Origin: CAZAQK01 sp964535825
Lineage (GTDB): Bacteria; Pseudomonadota; Alphaproteobacteria; Rickettsiales; SXRF01
Assembly (NCBI GenBank): GCA_964535825.1
Contig: CAZHUC010000004.1
Location: 1-64,000 of the forward strand
Direction: 5' to 3'
DNA length: 64,000 nucleotides
Shown here piece by piece: positions 1-8,218 of this stretch. The number at the start of each line of letters is the position of its first letter. Within the stretch, counting starts at the first letter, position 1. Both the position numbers and the translations under genes were made by a program. The notes under the pieces were generated by a model, which saw only the letters and a program-made list of their open reading frames with translations, was not told the origin of the DNA and did not search any database.

Positions 1-2460
1 GTGGCGGTGCTATCCGCGGCAATGGCAGCACACGCACGATCGCTAATAACATAGCGTTATACTGGAATGCTGCTATCAATGGCAGCTCAGACCTTGTATT
101 TACCGGCGCGTTCAATAATACTTCAAACTATACGCTAACCCTTAATAACAGTGGTCTAACCACCTTTAATAATATCAATTTATCGGATAGCGCTACTGAC
201 CGTACTCTGCAGATCACTGGCGCAGGAGACATGGTTGTCAATGGTGTGATCGCCAACGGTAGTACTTCAACTGCCAGTACGATCGCTAAACTGGGTAGTG
301 GTGTTTTAACCCTGAATGGTAACAATACCTATGGTGGTGGCACATACCTGACCGGCGGCACCATTGAAGTAGGCCACGACAGTGCGCTTGGCACTGGAAC
401 ATTAAGGCTCAATGGTGGTACATTGCGTAGTTCTGGCGGTGCACGAACATTGGCCAACACGGTTACCATGCTGGCAAGCAGTACCATCGGTGGCAGTTTA
501 GACCTCAATTTTAGCGGTTCATTCGGTAACCTGAATGGTGACCGTACCCTTACCATCAATAACAGTGGTGCGACCAACTTTGCAAACATTGATATTTCCA
601 ACGGCGCGACGGACCGTATCCTTACATTCGCAGGTACTGGTAATGCCACTGTCGCAGGTGTGGTATCCAACGGTAGCACCTCAACGGCCAGCGGTATTAC
701 CAAAACCGGTTCTGGTACACTGACATTGGATGGTAACAATACCTACGGTGGTACGACCACATTGACCGCCGGTATACTTGAAATAGGCCACAATAATGCG
801 GTTGGTACAGGCACATTGGTACTCAATGGTGGTACGCTGCAGGGTGATGGTACAGCGCGTACACTTGCAAACGCGGTAACATTAGCGGCAGACAGCGTGA
901 TCGCTGGTCTTTCAGATCTGAGCTTCAATGGTACGTTTGGTAACGTCTCGGCTACGCGCTATCTTGAAGTGAATAATAGCGGTGCTACTACCTTTGGTAA
1001 TATCAATATTTCCGACAGTGCCACAGACCGCTCGCTGATATTCACCGGTACCGGTGATGTCACTGTCAACGGTGTAGTAGCCAACGGTGGCGGCTCTACT
1101 GGTAGTGGTATCGGTCTGGTAAGTTCATCTACACTGACGCTCAATGGTAACAACACCTATGGTGGCAGCTTCTATTTACAAAGCGGTACGGTCGCACTGG
1201 GGCATGATAATGCGCTGGGTACAGGGCTAACATTACTGTATGGCGGTACTATGCAGGGTTCTGGCGGCACACGCACTATCGCCAACAATATGGCACTTTG
1301 GGTGGGAAGCACATTTGCCGGCAGCACTGACCTGGTATTCAATGGAATATTGTATAACACGTCAAACCTGACACTTACCAATAACAATAGCGGCACGACA
1401 ACCTTCGGGAATACCAATCTTTCTATCGATGCAAACGATAACACTTTAACCATTGCAGGCACAGGTAATACAGTCATAAGCGGTGTGATCGCTAACGGCG
1501 GCACTTCTACAGCCAGCGGTATCACAAAAACCGGTTCTGGGACGCTTACTCTTGATGGTACAAACACTTATGGTGGTAACACTACACTTACCGCCGGTAC
1601 GATCGAAGTAGGCAACGATGATGCATTCGGTACGGGTACGCTGATCCTCAATGGCGGTACGCTGCGTGGTGATGGCGTGGCACGCACGCTGGCGAATAAC
1701 GTAACGCTTGCGGCCAGTAGTACGATTGGTGGTAGCTCCGCATTACAAATTGATGGTTTATTTGGAAATCTGACATCAGACGTTACGCTTACCACCAGTA
1801 ACACTGGCGGTACGACATTTAACAATATCGACATTTCTGCCAACGCCACCACCCGTGTACTTGCATTCGCAGGTGCCGGCGATGTAACGGTGAATGGTAT
1901 AATCGATGACGGTAATGGCAGCTCTAGCCGTATTATGAAGCAAAGCACGGGTGTGCTGACATTGAACGGTGCAAACACCTATTCTGGCTCAACATATCAC
2001 TTTGCCGGCACAGTACAGGTTGGTAATGACGCTGCATTCGGTGATGGTCTGGTGTGGCTGATGGGTGATACCACCACGCGTGGCGATGGCACACCGCGTA
2101 CGCTTGCAAACACTTTCCGTGTCTGGGGTAACGGGTCACAGAACCCGATCTATATCGCAGGTAATTCCGACCTCACCTTCAGCGGCAATTTCGGTTATCT
2201 TGACAATGCGTTAAACCGCACGGTGACGGTAAATAATAGCGGACTAACCACCTTCAATAATATTGATATTTCGGGTAATGCGACGGATCGCGTCCTGACT
2301 CTGAACGGCACAGGCGATATGGTGGTTAGCGGCGTTATTGCCAACGGCAGCACCTCCACCGCCAGCGGTATTATAAAAGATGGTGCTGGTACATTAACAC
2401 TTTCCGGCAACAACACCTATGGCGGTGATACCACCATCAACGGCGGTACGCTCCGCCTTG
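1..2460 (+). repeat. Tandem ~414-bp coding repeats
   Basis: The GNNTYGG-type codons recur at 321, 735, 1149, 1560, 1971 and 2409. The successive spacings are 414, 414, 411, 411 and 438 bp. A further partial unit precedes position 321. The units have diverged in sequence but keep nearly constant length, all in frame. This is internal amplification within the beta-repeat protein gene, not a mobile element. Confidence 0.85.
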
Positions 2461-4007
2461 GTGCAGCCAATCGTATCGCGAATGTTTCTGACATCATCAT
2501 CGGTGCAGCCGGTACCTTCGATATGAATGGCTTCAATGAAACCGTGGCTACTATCACTAACGGTGGTGCGATCACCATGGGCACAGGCAACACACTCACC
2601 ACCACAGGTGCACAGACCCATACCGGCAGCATCAGCGGTACGGATATATCAGTTATCGCAAATACCGGTAACCTGACGTTCGATGCGGTATCAGCAAACA
2701 CATTCTTTGCGCAGGCATTGGCGGGTGACATTATCCTGAATGACCAGATTAGCGCGAGTGCATTGGCTGGTACATCTATTACACTGGTGGCGGATGACCA
2801 GTTCATCAACAATTTCGGCAACACGGCACTCCAGACGGCAGGTGCGGCGCGCTGGTTGGTATATTCTGAAGATTCTGCAAATAATACACGCGGCGGCCTC
2901 GCTGGTTTCAACCGTTATGGCTGTACCTATAACGCCGGTTCGCCGGATTGTGCGGTAGGTACGGATACGCCTGCCACCGGTAATGGCTTCTATTTCAACG
3001 TAGCTCCAACCATCACCATCACTGGCCTGACCGCCAACAATAAGGAATATGACGGCACTACCACAGCGACACTGGGTGGCACAGCGACCGCTAACGGTGC
3101 GATCAACGGCGATACTATTACCTTTGATGTAAGCGGCGTTACGGCAACCTTCGATACCAAAGATGTAGGCGTTGGCAAAACCGTGACCATTTCCGGCTAT
3201 GATTTCGTGACCAATATGGGTTATCTGCTGACACAACCTGCGGCGGTGCTTGCTAACGTGACTGCCAAAGCGCTGACCATTGCAGGCATTATTGCAAATA
3301 ACAAAGTATATGATGGCAACACTACAGCAACACTCGCAGGCGTAGGTTCGCTGGTAGGTGTGATAGGTCTTGAGACCGTTGGCTTCAATACAGGTACGGC
3401 GACCTTTGACAATGCGAACGTAGGCACGGGCAAGACCGTGACCGGCGCAGGCTTCAGCCTGAACGGTGCTGATGCAGGTAATTACTCACTCGCACAACCT
3501 ACCTGGCTGGCTAATATCACTGCTGCTGGTGGCGGTGGCGGTGGTGGCGGTGGTGGCGGTAGCGTGTCATCTTCTAACCAGCAGACCATTAACAATGTTC
3601 TCACTCAGCTTGGCTCGAGGGGCGGTGTGACGATATCTACGGGCTCAACCACATCATCGGGTAGCGTATTCCAGTATGCTGATGGTGTGCCTGAACCTGC
3701 GCGTATGGACATTCCGCCAGTGGATGATGAAGCACCGGCAAACGATCAAGGCAAGTCGATACTTAGAACGCGTCCTGTTGATAGCACGATCGAGATTAAC
3801 GCCATTATCGATCTGGATGGGCTGTTGAGAAAAGGTGCGGCTAAAAAGGGTAAGGACGCGAAAGTAAGCAAACAGGAAAAGCCTGACACACTCGAAATTA
3901 AGCCTGCGATAGAGAAGATCGAAGATGATTCTGATTGCAAATCGCTGGTGGGCAGCGACCTCTGTGCCTCCAAGATCTTCTCAACGATCGGTGTGCCGAA
4001 TATCTAG
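1..4007 (+). CDS. Large secreted beta-repeat protein with YDG domains (5' truncated)
   Basis: The frame is open from position 3 to the first bases of the window, so the start lies upstream; about 1334 codons are visible. The first ~820 residues are tandem ~138-residue units rich in Gly, Thr and Asn, each carrying a TLTLxGNNTYGG motif typical of autotransporter-associated beta-strand repeats. Two YDG-type domains follow (KEYDGTTTATL near residue 1020, KVYDGNTTATL near 1105), then a run of 12 glycines near 1180 and a charged tail with two cysteines. No C-terminal beta-barrel is visible. That points to a filamentous-hemagglutinin-like exoprotein (two-partner or another route) rather than a classical autotransporter. 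Probably an adhesin or surface fibre; the exact role is inference. Confidence 0.8.
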   Translation, partial: GGAIRGNGSTRTIANNIALYWNAAINGSSDLVFTGAFNNTSNYTLTLNNSGLTTFNNINLSDSATDRTLQITGAGDMVVNGVIANGSTSTASTIAKLGSGVLTLNGNNTYGGGTYLTGGTIEVGHDSALGTGTLRLNGGTLRSSGGARTLANTVTMLASSTIGGSLDLNFSGSFGNLNGDRTLTINNSGATNFANIDISNGATDRILTFAGTGNATVAGVVSNGSTSTASGITKTGSGTLTLDGNNTYGGTTTLTAGILEIGHNNAVGTGTLVLNGGTLQGDGTARTLANAVTLAADSVIAGLSDLSFNGTFGNVSATRYLEVNNSGATTFGNINISDSATDRSLIFTGTGDVTVNGVVANGGGSTGSGIGLVSSSTLTLNGNNTYGGSFYLQSGTVALGHDNALGTGLTLLYGGTMQGSGGTRTIANNMALWVGSTFAGSTDLVFNGILYNTSNLTLTNNNSGTTTFGNTNLSIDANDNTLTIAGTGNTVISGVIANGGTSTASGITKTGSGTLTLDGTNTYGGNTTLTAGTIEVGNDDAFGTGTLILNGGTLRGDGVARTLANNVTLAASSTIGGSSALQIDGLFGNLTSDVTLTTSNTGGTTFNNIDISANATTRVLAFAGAGDVTVNGIIDDGNGSSSRIMKQSTGVLTLNGANTYSGSTYHFAGTVQVGNDAAFGDGLVWLMGDTTTRGDGTPRTLANTFRVWGNGSQNPIYIAGNSDLTFSGNFGYLDNALNRTVTVNNSGLTTFNNIDISGNATDRVLTLNGTGDMVVSGVIANGSTSTASGIIKDGAGTLTLSGNNTYGGDTTINGGTLRLGAANRIANVSDIIIGAAGTFDMNGFNETVATITNGGAITMGTGNTLTTTGAQTHTGSISGTDISVIANTGNLTFDAVSANTFFAQALAGDIILNDQISASALAGTSITLVADDQFINNFGNTALQTAGAARWLVYSEDSANNTRGGLAGFNRYGCTYNAGSPDCAVGTDTPATGNGFYFNVAPTITITGLTANNKEYDGTTTATLGGTATANGAINGDTITFDVSGVTATFDTKDVGVGKTVTISGYDFVTNMGYLLTQPAAVLANVTAKALTIAGIIANNKVYDGNTTATLAGVGSLVGVIGLETVGFNTGTATFDNANVGTGKTVTGAGFSLNGADAGNYSLAQPTWLANITAAGGGGGGGGGGGSVSSSNQQTINNVLTQLGSRGGVTISTGSTTSSGSVFQYADGVPEPARMDIPPVDDEAPANDQGKSILRTRPVDSTIEINAIIDLDGLLRKGAAKKGKDAKVSKQEKPDTLEIKPAIEKIEDDSDCKSLVGSDLCASKIFSTIGVPNI

Positions 4008-4009
4008 CC

Positions 4010-4729
4010 TCAGCGGAAGAAGCTGTTTAGGCCTTCTGCAGCATCATTCAACAATCCTTTAGCATCATCAAAGCCGGGTACGCCGTTTAACAGGCCTTGC
4101 TGCTGCGCGGCATGCTGCACAGACGAGAGATATTTCGTGACCACCTGCTCGATAGCATCACCCGCGGTGACGTTGCCGCCTTTGCCGATATTATGGAAAT
4201 TGATAGCGGGGAGGGTGATGGGGGCGATGTCACGGTCTAGCATGGAAATGCTGGTGTTGATGGTAGACGCCTCGATCGCCATGTGCTCAATGATGACGCG
4301 TATCTGCTCGCTGCCCACGCTTTCTTTCTGCTCATCCTTGTTGGCGAGTGCCTTGAGGTCGGTGAGGTTCATGCTGCCTTTTTCATTCACTTCAAGATTC
4401 ACCACCGAGCCTTTCACGCGGATATCCTTGAAGTCGATGAGCTCTTTGCTGGCGGTATTGAGGCCAATGTCGATAGATTCAGCGGTGATGGCATGCGCCT
4501 TGCGATAGCCGGGAGGGTTGCCGACCTTGATACCGCTTACGGTTACTTTCTTATCGGAAAGCGATACATCGATACTGCCAATATTCACCTTCACGCCCAG
4601 CGCGTCGCTTGCGATTTGTTCGGTTGTGCGGGTGATGAACCCGCCAAGATTCATGTATAGATATGCACCGGCAGCAACCAGCACAGCAAGGATGATAATT
4701 AGTTTGGATGGTTTTTTACGAGCGGGCAT
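4010..4729 (-). CDS. AsmA-like membrane-anchored protein
   Basis: 239 residues. A basic N-terminus is followed by one hydrophobic anchor at about residues 8-26. The rest looks like a periplasmic domain in the style of AsmA/DUF748 proteins: amphipathic strands such as KVNIGSIDVSLSDKKVTVSG, then the GxxxGNPPGY segment. Family members act in envelope lipid homeostasis, but this one is short compared with full AsmA proteins, so only one such module is present. The start is supported by an AAGGAT Shine-Dalgarno (SD) site. The stop lies 2 bp from the convergent end of the repeat-protein gene. Function beyond the family resemblance is unknown. Confidence 0.6.
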   Translation of the reverse strand: MPARKKPSKLIIILAVLVAAGAYLYMNLGGFITRTTEQIASDALGVKVNIGSIDVSLSDKKVTVSGIKVGNPPGYRKAHAITAESIDIGLNTASKELIDFKDIRVKGSVVNLEVNEKGSMNLTDLKALANKDEQKESVGSEQIRVIIEHMAIEASTINTSISMLDRDIAPITLPAINFHNIGKGGNVTAGDAIEQVVTKYLSSVQHAAQQQGLLNGVPGFDDAKGLLNDAAEGLNSFFR

Positions 4730-4762
4730 GGGGAGATCCTTATAGTTTAAGTATGGGTATAT

Positions 4763-6367
4763 TTATGCTGCATCAGCAACATTTTTTTTTGAGTCATAAC
4801 CTACTAAATCAGGGCTGTTCGGTAAGAGCTCTCTAAGTCTAGAAGTTAATGCACTGCTTTCATTGCTTTTCAAAATTCTTAAAGCATGTTCTTGATATCC
4901 AGCCCCTAGTTGTTTTTTAAGCAAATGTGCAAGGCCTTTATTTTCATAAATCCTTATTAGCTCTTGGTAGTCTTGGTTAGCTAATACTCCTTGTAAGTAT
5001 AATTTTCTTTGCTCGAAAATTTTACTAGCAGAAAAACCACTAAGTGAGCTTGATACCGCAGTGTCCAATGTATTTATATCTCTTGAATTCAAATCAATTT
5101 TTTTGAGTAAGTTATCAATTTGTCGCTTTGTGTATTTAAGGCACTGTTGATCTATGTCTTTTTCAAACGTATTAAAAATAATTTCTTTAGCGGCAGCTAT
5201 ATGCTTTTTGCTGTCAGCATCAGTAAATTTCATATCATTTAACACAATCGACATCACATGTTCATCAAGCAGAGAATTTTCAATTTCTGTAAATTGTATT
5301 GGGTAAATTCGTTTGGCTTCTAGGTATGCTACAACTTTCTCGTCACGGTCATCGCGATCAATAAGACCAGCACATTGAAAATGGTGTAAATTTTGCTGTT
5401 TATTAAACGTTTCAACTGAATGAATTACAATTTCAGCACCAGTGACAGGAATAACAGTATATTTTGGATAAATTTTTCCATACATGTTCATATCGATGCT
5501 ATCGCCTTCGCCCTCAACAAATAGAATAGGAGAGCGACTTCCTAGAATCTTAGTTACCAGTACTTCAGGAAAGTAGTCGTTATATGGTACTTCAATAATA
5601 CTCCATCTATCAGAGTCATACTCTTGAACAGCATACTTCTGTGAGGCCGCTCTTGACTTGGCGAAGTCTAAATCATGGGTAATATAAACGAAAGTACAGT
5701 CTGGTCTTGATGATTCAATCTCATCCCAAAGTGTTCTAATTACAGATTTGTGTAGGTGTAACTCGGGCTCGTCAACGATGACTACGCAGTTAGGGGGAGC
5801 TAACAAACAATGTCCAATTTGGTAAAAAATGACCCTTTCTCCATCACTTAGTTGAGTAGGAGAATATGCATTTTTCCCGCTATTGGGTATAATCTCTATT
5901 TTGCAGTTACTTACTATTAATTTGCGATGAGGTAACACTCTCTCCCATAAATCTACTATTTTACCTAGTGCAGTTATAGGTTTTGGTGTTTCATTAGTAG
6001 TATTTAAATATTCTATCGCTGCTTCGGAGTTTTCTGAAAACAATGCTCTTAGCAGCTTATCATAGTTACTTAAAAGCCCAGTGATTGGCTTATAATTCTC
6101 TTTGTGGGCAGCATTCCAACTTTTATGTCCGTAGCGTAACTCTTGGAGGGCATCCTCTAGAGTTGTAATAGTGATGTCTTGTGTAAATTGAAGGTTTTTC
6201 TGTGCAGGAATCCTGTACGCTTTGTCATTTAGTTTCTTATCAATATAACTGCCCAAGCGTGATTTACCTGAACCATTAGCACCTACGAATACTGTAGAAG
6301 TGCCGGTAATAAATTCAATATTGACCGCGTCACCAATTATAGGGGGTATTGAAACTGTGCTAACCAT
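4763..6367 (-). CDS. AAA/ABC-type ATPase fused to DUF4435 (TOPRIM) domain, probable defence protein
   Basis: 534 residues from the chosen ATG at 6367, which has a purine-rich SD (GAGAAAGAGC). The open frame continues 51 codons further to 6520, but that stretch reads through a tRNA-like fragment and is unlikely to be coding. Visible motifs: Walker A GANGSGKS (29-36), ABC signature LSDGE (173-177), Walker B VVIVDEPE (195-202), switch His231 (YITHD). A C-terminal TOPRIM/DUF4435 module follows: VEGEGD (Glu285), IDRD (Asp337, Asp339), EIEN (Glu361, Glu363). This architecture resembles OLD-family nucleases and a fusion of the two PARIS components (AriA-type ATPase plus AriB-type DUF4435). The gene is strongly A+T-rich (18 G/C in bases 4981-5040, against 32 of 60 in 7081-7140) and sits beside tRNA-Pro, suggesting horizontal acquisition. 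An anti-phage role is inference. Confidence 0.8.
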   Translation of the reverse strand: MVSTVSIPPIIGDAVNIEFITGTSTVFVGANGSGKSRLGSYIDKKLNDKAYRIPAQKNLQFTQDITITTLEDALQELRYGHKSWNAAHKENYKPITGLLSNYDKLLRALFSENSEAAIEYLNTTNETPKPITALGKIVDLWERVLPHRKLIVSNCKIEIIPNSGKNAYSPTQLSDGERVIFYQIGHCLLAPPNCVVIVDEPELHLHKSVIRTLWDEIESSRPDCTFVYITHDLDFAKSRAASQKYAVQEYDSDRWSIIEVPYNDYFPEVLVTKILGSRSPILFVEGEGDSIDMNMYGKIYPKYTVIPVTGAEIVIHSVETFNKQQNLHHFQCAGLIDRDDRDEKVVAYLEAKRIYPIQFTEIENSLLDEHVMSIVLNDMKFTDADSKKHIAAAKEIIFNTFEKDIDQQCLKYTKRQIDNLLKKIDLNSRDINTLDTAVSSSLSGFSASKIFEQRKLYLQGVLANQDYQELIRIYENKGLAHLLKKQLGAGYQEHALRILKSNESSALTSRLRELLPNSPDLVGYDSKKNVADAA

Positions 6368-6449
6368 GTGTTGCTCTTTCTCAGGATGCGTACTTAAAAT
6401 GTTTGATGAAACAATACTCTGATTTCTGAGATGGTCAAATTGGGGAATT

Positions 6450-6560
6450 AAACGGGGAGAGATAGGATTGATTCGCAGCGTTTTAACGCTGCTCACCCTG
6501 CGGGCGGCTGCGCCGTCCAATTTTGTCTAAGGGCAAAATTGTCGAACCTTTACGGTTCTC
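6450..6560. repeat. Degenerate tRNA-Pro 3'-end copy followed by hairpins
   Basis: Positions 6453-6475 repeat, in the same orientation, the 3' end of tRNA-Pro at 6623-6641, but with two small insertions (cggggaga-ga-taggatt-ga-ttcg). Next come three inverted repeats: CAGCGTT/AACGCTG at 6475-6490, CAATTTTG/CAAAATTG at about 6518-6541, and GAACC/GGTTC at about 6544-6558. The arrangement suggests a relic of site-specific integration at the tRNA, with a short structured segment in between. No integrase is present. Confidence 0.5.
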
Positions 6561-6577
6561 ATAATCATATAGCCCAT

Positions 6578-6618
6578 ACCATTATAAAAAAAGCCGCATG
6601 AAGCGGCTGTTTTTATAA

Positions 6619-6622
<4 letters not shown>
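6578..6622 (-). terminator. Long palindromic terminator of tRNA-Pro
   Basis: Arms accattataaaaa-a-agccgc and gcggct-g-tttttataatggt pair over about 20 positions with one mismatch and a 5-nt loop. On the minus strand the stem follows the tRNA directly and ends in a T-rich tract. The right arm includes the encoded CCA of the tRNA. The symmetric A/T flanks would let it work in both directions. Confidence 0.7.
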
Positions 6623-6695
<73 letters not shown>

Positions 6696-6729
6696 ACACA
6701 GGATGAATAGTTGGCTTGCCACTTGGTGG

Positions 6730-6767
6730 TTGCCATACTATAGAGGAAAGCCTTATTATACTGGCAA
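6730..6767. promoter_or_regulatory. Symmetric divergent promoter for tRNA-Pro and dapA
   Basis: TTGCCA at 6730-6735 and its inverse TGGCAA at 6762-6767 face each other. On the plus strand TTGCCA is followed after 18 bp by TATTAT (6754-6759). On the minus strand TTGCCA is followed after 19 bp by TATAGT (complement of 6737-6742), placing a start about 35 nt before the tRNA. A second TGGCAACT copy lies at 6776. Inferred from sequence only. Confidence 0.4.
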
Positions 6768-6797
6768 CTCGTAACTGGCAACTAGAAACTAAAAAAT

Positions 6798-7670
6798 ATG
6801 TTCACTGGCATCTATACAGCGCTTATAACCCCGTTTTCTAACGGTAAAATCGACGAGAAAGCCTTCCAGTCCTTCGTGGAATGGCAGATCTCCGAGGGTG
6901 TACACGGCCTTGTGCCCTGCGGCACGACCGGCGAATCGCCTACCTTATCCCATGAGGAGCATAACCGCGTGGTGGCCATGTGCATCGAGGTGGCAAAGGG
7001 CAGAGTGCCGGTTATGGCGGGCACGGGCTCGAATTCCACCGAAGAAGCCATCATGATGACCAAGCACGCCAAGCAGGCGGGGGCGAATGGTGCTCTGGTG
7101 GTCGCGCCTTATTATAACAAGCCGACACAGGAAGGTATCTACCAGCATTATAAAGCCATCCATGATGCGGTGGAGATACCCATTGTTATTTATAATATTC
7201 CCGGCCGCAGCATCATTAATATTACTGATGACACGCTGGCGCGGCTTTCCGCCCTCCCTAATATAGTAGGGGTGAAGGATGCCACCGGCGATCTGGCGCG
7301 CCCATACACGCTGCGTGCCATTCAGAAGAAAAAACTGGCACTGCTTTCCGGTGAGGACATGACGGCCGTGGCCTTCAATGCCTCAGGCGGGCAGGGGTGC
7401 ATCTCCGTGACCTCGAATATTATGCCTAAATGTTGCGCAGAAGTGCAGGAAGCCTGCCTTGCAGGCGATTATGCCAAAGCACTTAAGTTGCACGACTCAC
7501 TCGTTGCCCTGCATAGCGTAATGTTCTGTGAAACCAGCCCTGCGCCTGTTAAATTCGCAGCATCGCTCATGGGTAAATGTAAACCCGATGTAAGATTACC
7601 TCTTGTGCAAGTTGGTGAGAACAGTAAAAATCAGCTCACTCAAATATTAAAAAATTTACACTTGCTCTAG
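6798..7670 (+). CDS. dapA: 4-hydroxy-tetrahydrodipicolinate synthase
   Basis: 290 residues, the usual DapA length. It condenses pyruvate with aspartate semialdehyde in the diaminopimelate/lysine pathway, supplying peptidoglycan precursors in the cytoplasm. The TIM-barrel signatures are present: GTTGESPTLS near the N-terminus, Tyr132 in VIYNIPGR and the Schiff-base lysine at about 160 in VGVKDATGD. The ATG at 6798 follows an A-rich leader with little SD character. It lies 39 bp upstream of smpB and is probably co-transcribed with it, a common pairing in alphaproteobacteria. Confidence 0.95.
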   Translation: MFTGIYTALITPFSNGKIDEKAFQSFVEWQISEGVHGLVPCGTTGESPTLSHEEHNRVVAMCIEVAKGRVPVMAGTGSNSTEEAIMMTKHAKQAGANGALVVAPYYNKPTQEGIYQHYKAIHDAVEIPIVIYNIPGRSIINITDDTLARLSALPNIVGVKDATGDLARPYTLRAIQKKKLALLSGEDMTAVAFNASGGQGCISVTSNIMPKCCAEVQEACLAGDYAKALKLHDSLVALHSVMFCETSPAPVKFAASLMGKCKPDVRLPLVQVGENSKNQLTQILKNLHLL

Positions 7671-7709
7671 AAACTTTTTTCATCTTTATTAGCAACTCAT
7701 GAAGATTTT

Positions 7710-8186
7710 ATGACCGGTAAAGAAACATCGTCCGGAAATAATGTGGCGTTCAACCGCAAGGCGCGCCATGAATACGCTATAGAGGAGGAGTTTGAAGCAG
7801 GGTTGGTCCTGACAGGAACAGAAGTTAAATCGCTGCGCGCAGGTAAGGTTAATATTAACGATGCTTACGCCGGAACAAAAGAAGATGCTATCTGGCTCTT
7901 TAATGTTCACATCAGCGAATATGAAGGCGGTAATCGCTTCAACCATGACCCGAAACGTCCGAGAAAATTATTACTGCACAAAAAGCAGATAAATAAGATC
8001 ATCGGGCGGTTGAAGGTAAAAGGTGTAACTCTCGTTCCGTTGGCGCTGTATTTTAATAAACGGGGTCTAGCCAAAATTAAATTAGGGTTGGGCACTGGTA
8101 AGAAATCGTATGAAAAACGGGAAACGATCAAAAAACGCGACTGGCAGCGTGACAAGGCTCGTATCATGCGAAGTAAAAACGGGTAG
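7710..8186 (+). CDS. smpB: SsrA-binding protein SmpB
   Basis: 158 residues, typical length. SmpB binds tmRNA and delivers it to stalled ribosomes in trans-translation. Recognisable family segments are NRKARHEYAIEEEFEAG, LTGTEVKSLRAGKVNI and the basic tail GKKSYEKRETIKKRDWQRD, which enters the mRNA channel in known structures. A TGAAGA element precedes the ATG. The tmRNA gene itself is not in the window. Confidence 0.95.
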   Translation: MTGKETSSGNNVAFNRKARHEYAIEEEFEAGLVLTGTEVKSLRAGKVNINDAYAGTKEDAIWLFNVHISEYEGGNRFNHDPKRPRKLLLHKKQINKIIGRLKVKGVTLVPLALYFNKRGLAKIKLGLGTGKKSYEKRETIKKRDWQRDKARIMRSKNG

Positions 8187-8218
8187 TAATTTAGTTATCG
8201 CAAGGGAAGGATAAAAAT

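Noticed and set aside
128..3973. Many long open frames on the minus strand opposite the repeat-protein gene.
   Set aside because: They mirror the Gly/Thr/Asn-rich repeats, give Val/Pro/Ser-rich low-complexity translations repeated at the same period, and have no SD sites. They are shadows.
4728..4740. GGGGAGAT as the far attachment site of a tRNA-Pro island.
   Set aside because: Only eight bases match and they overlap the SD region of the AsmA-like gene, so chance is likely; mentioned only as weak support.
6368..6520. N-terminal extension of the ATPase-TOPRIM gene to 6520.
   Set aside because: This stretch reads through the tRNA-like fragment and hairpins; the ATG at 6367 has a proper purine-rich SD and begins the recognisable domain.
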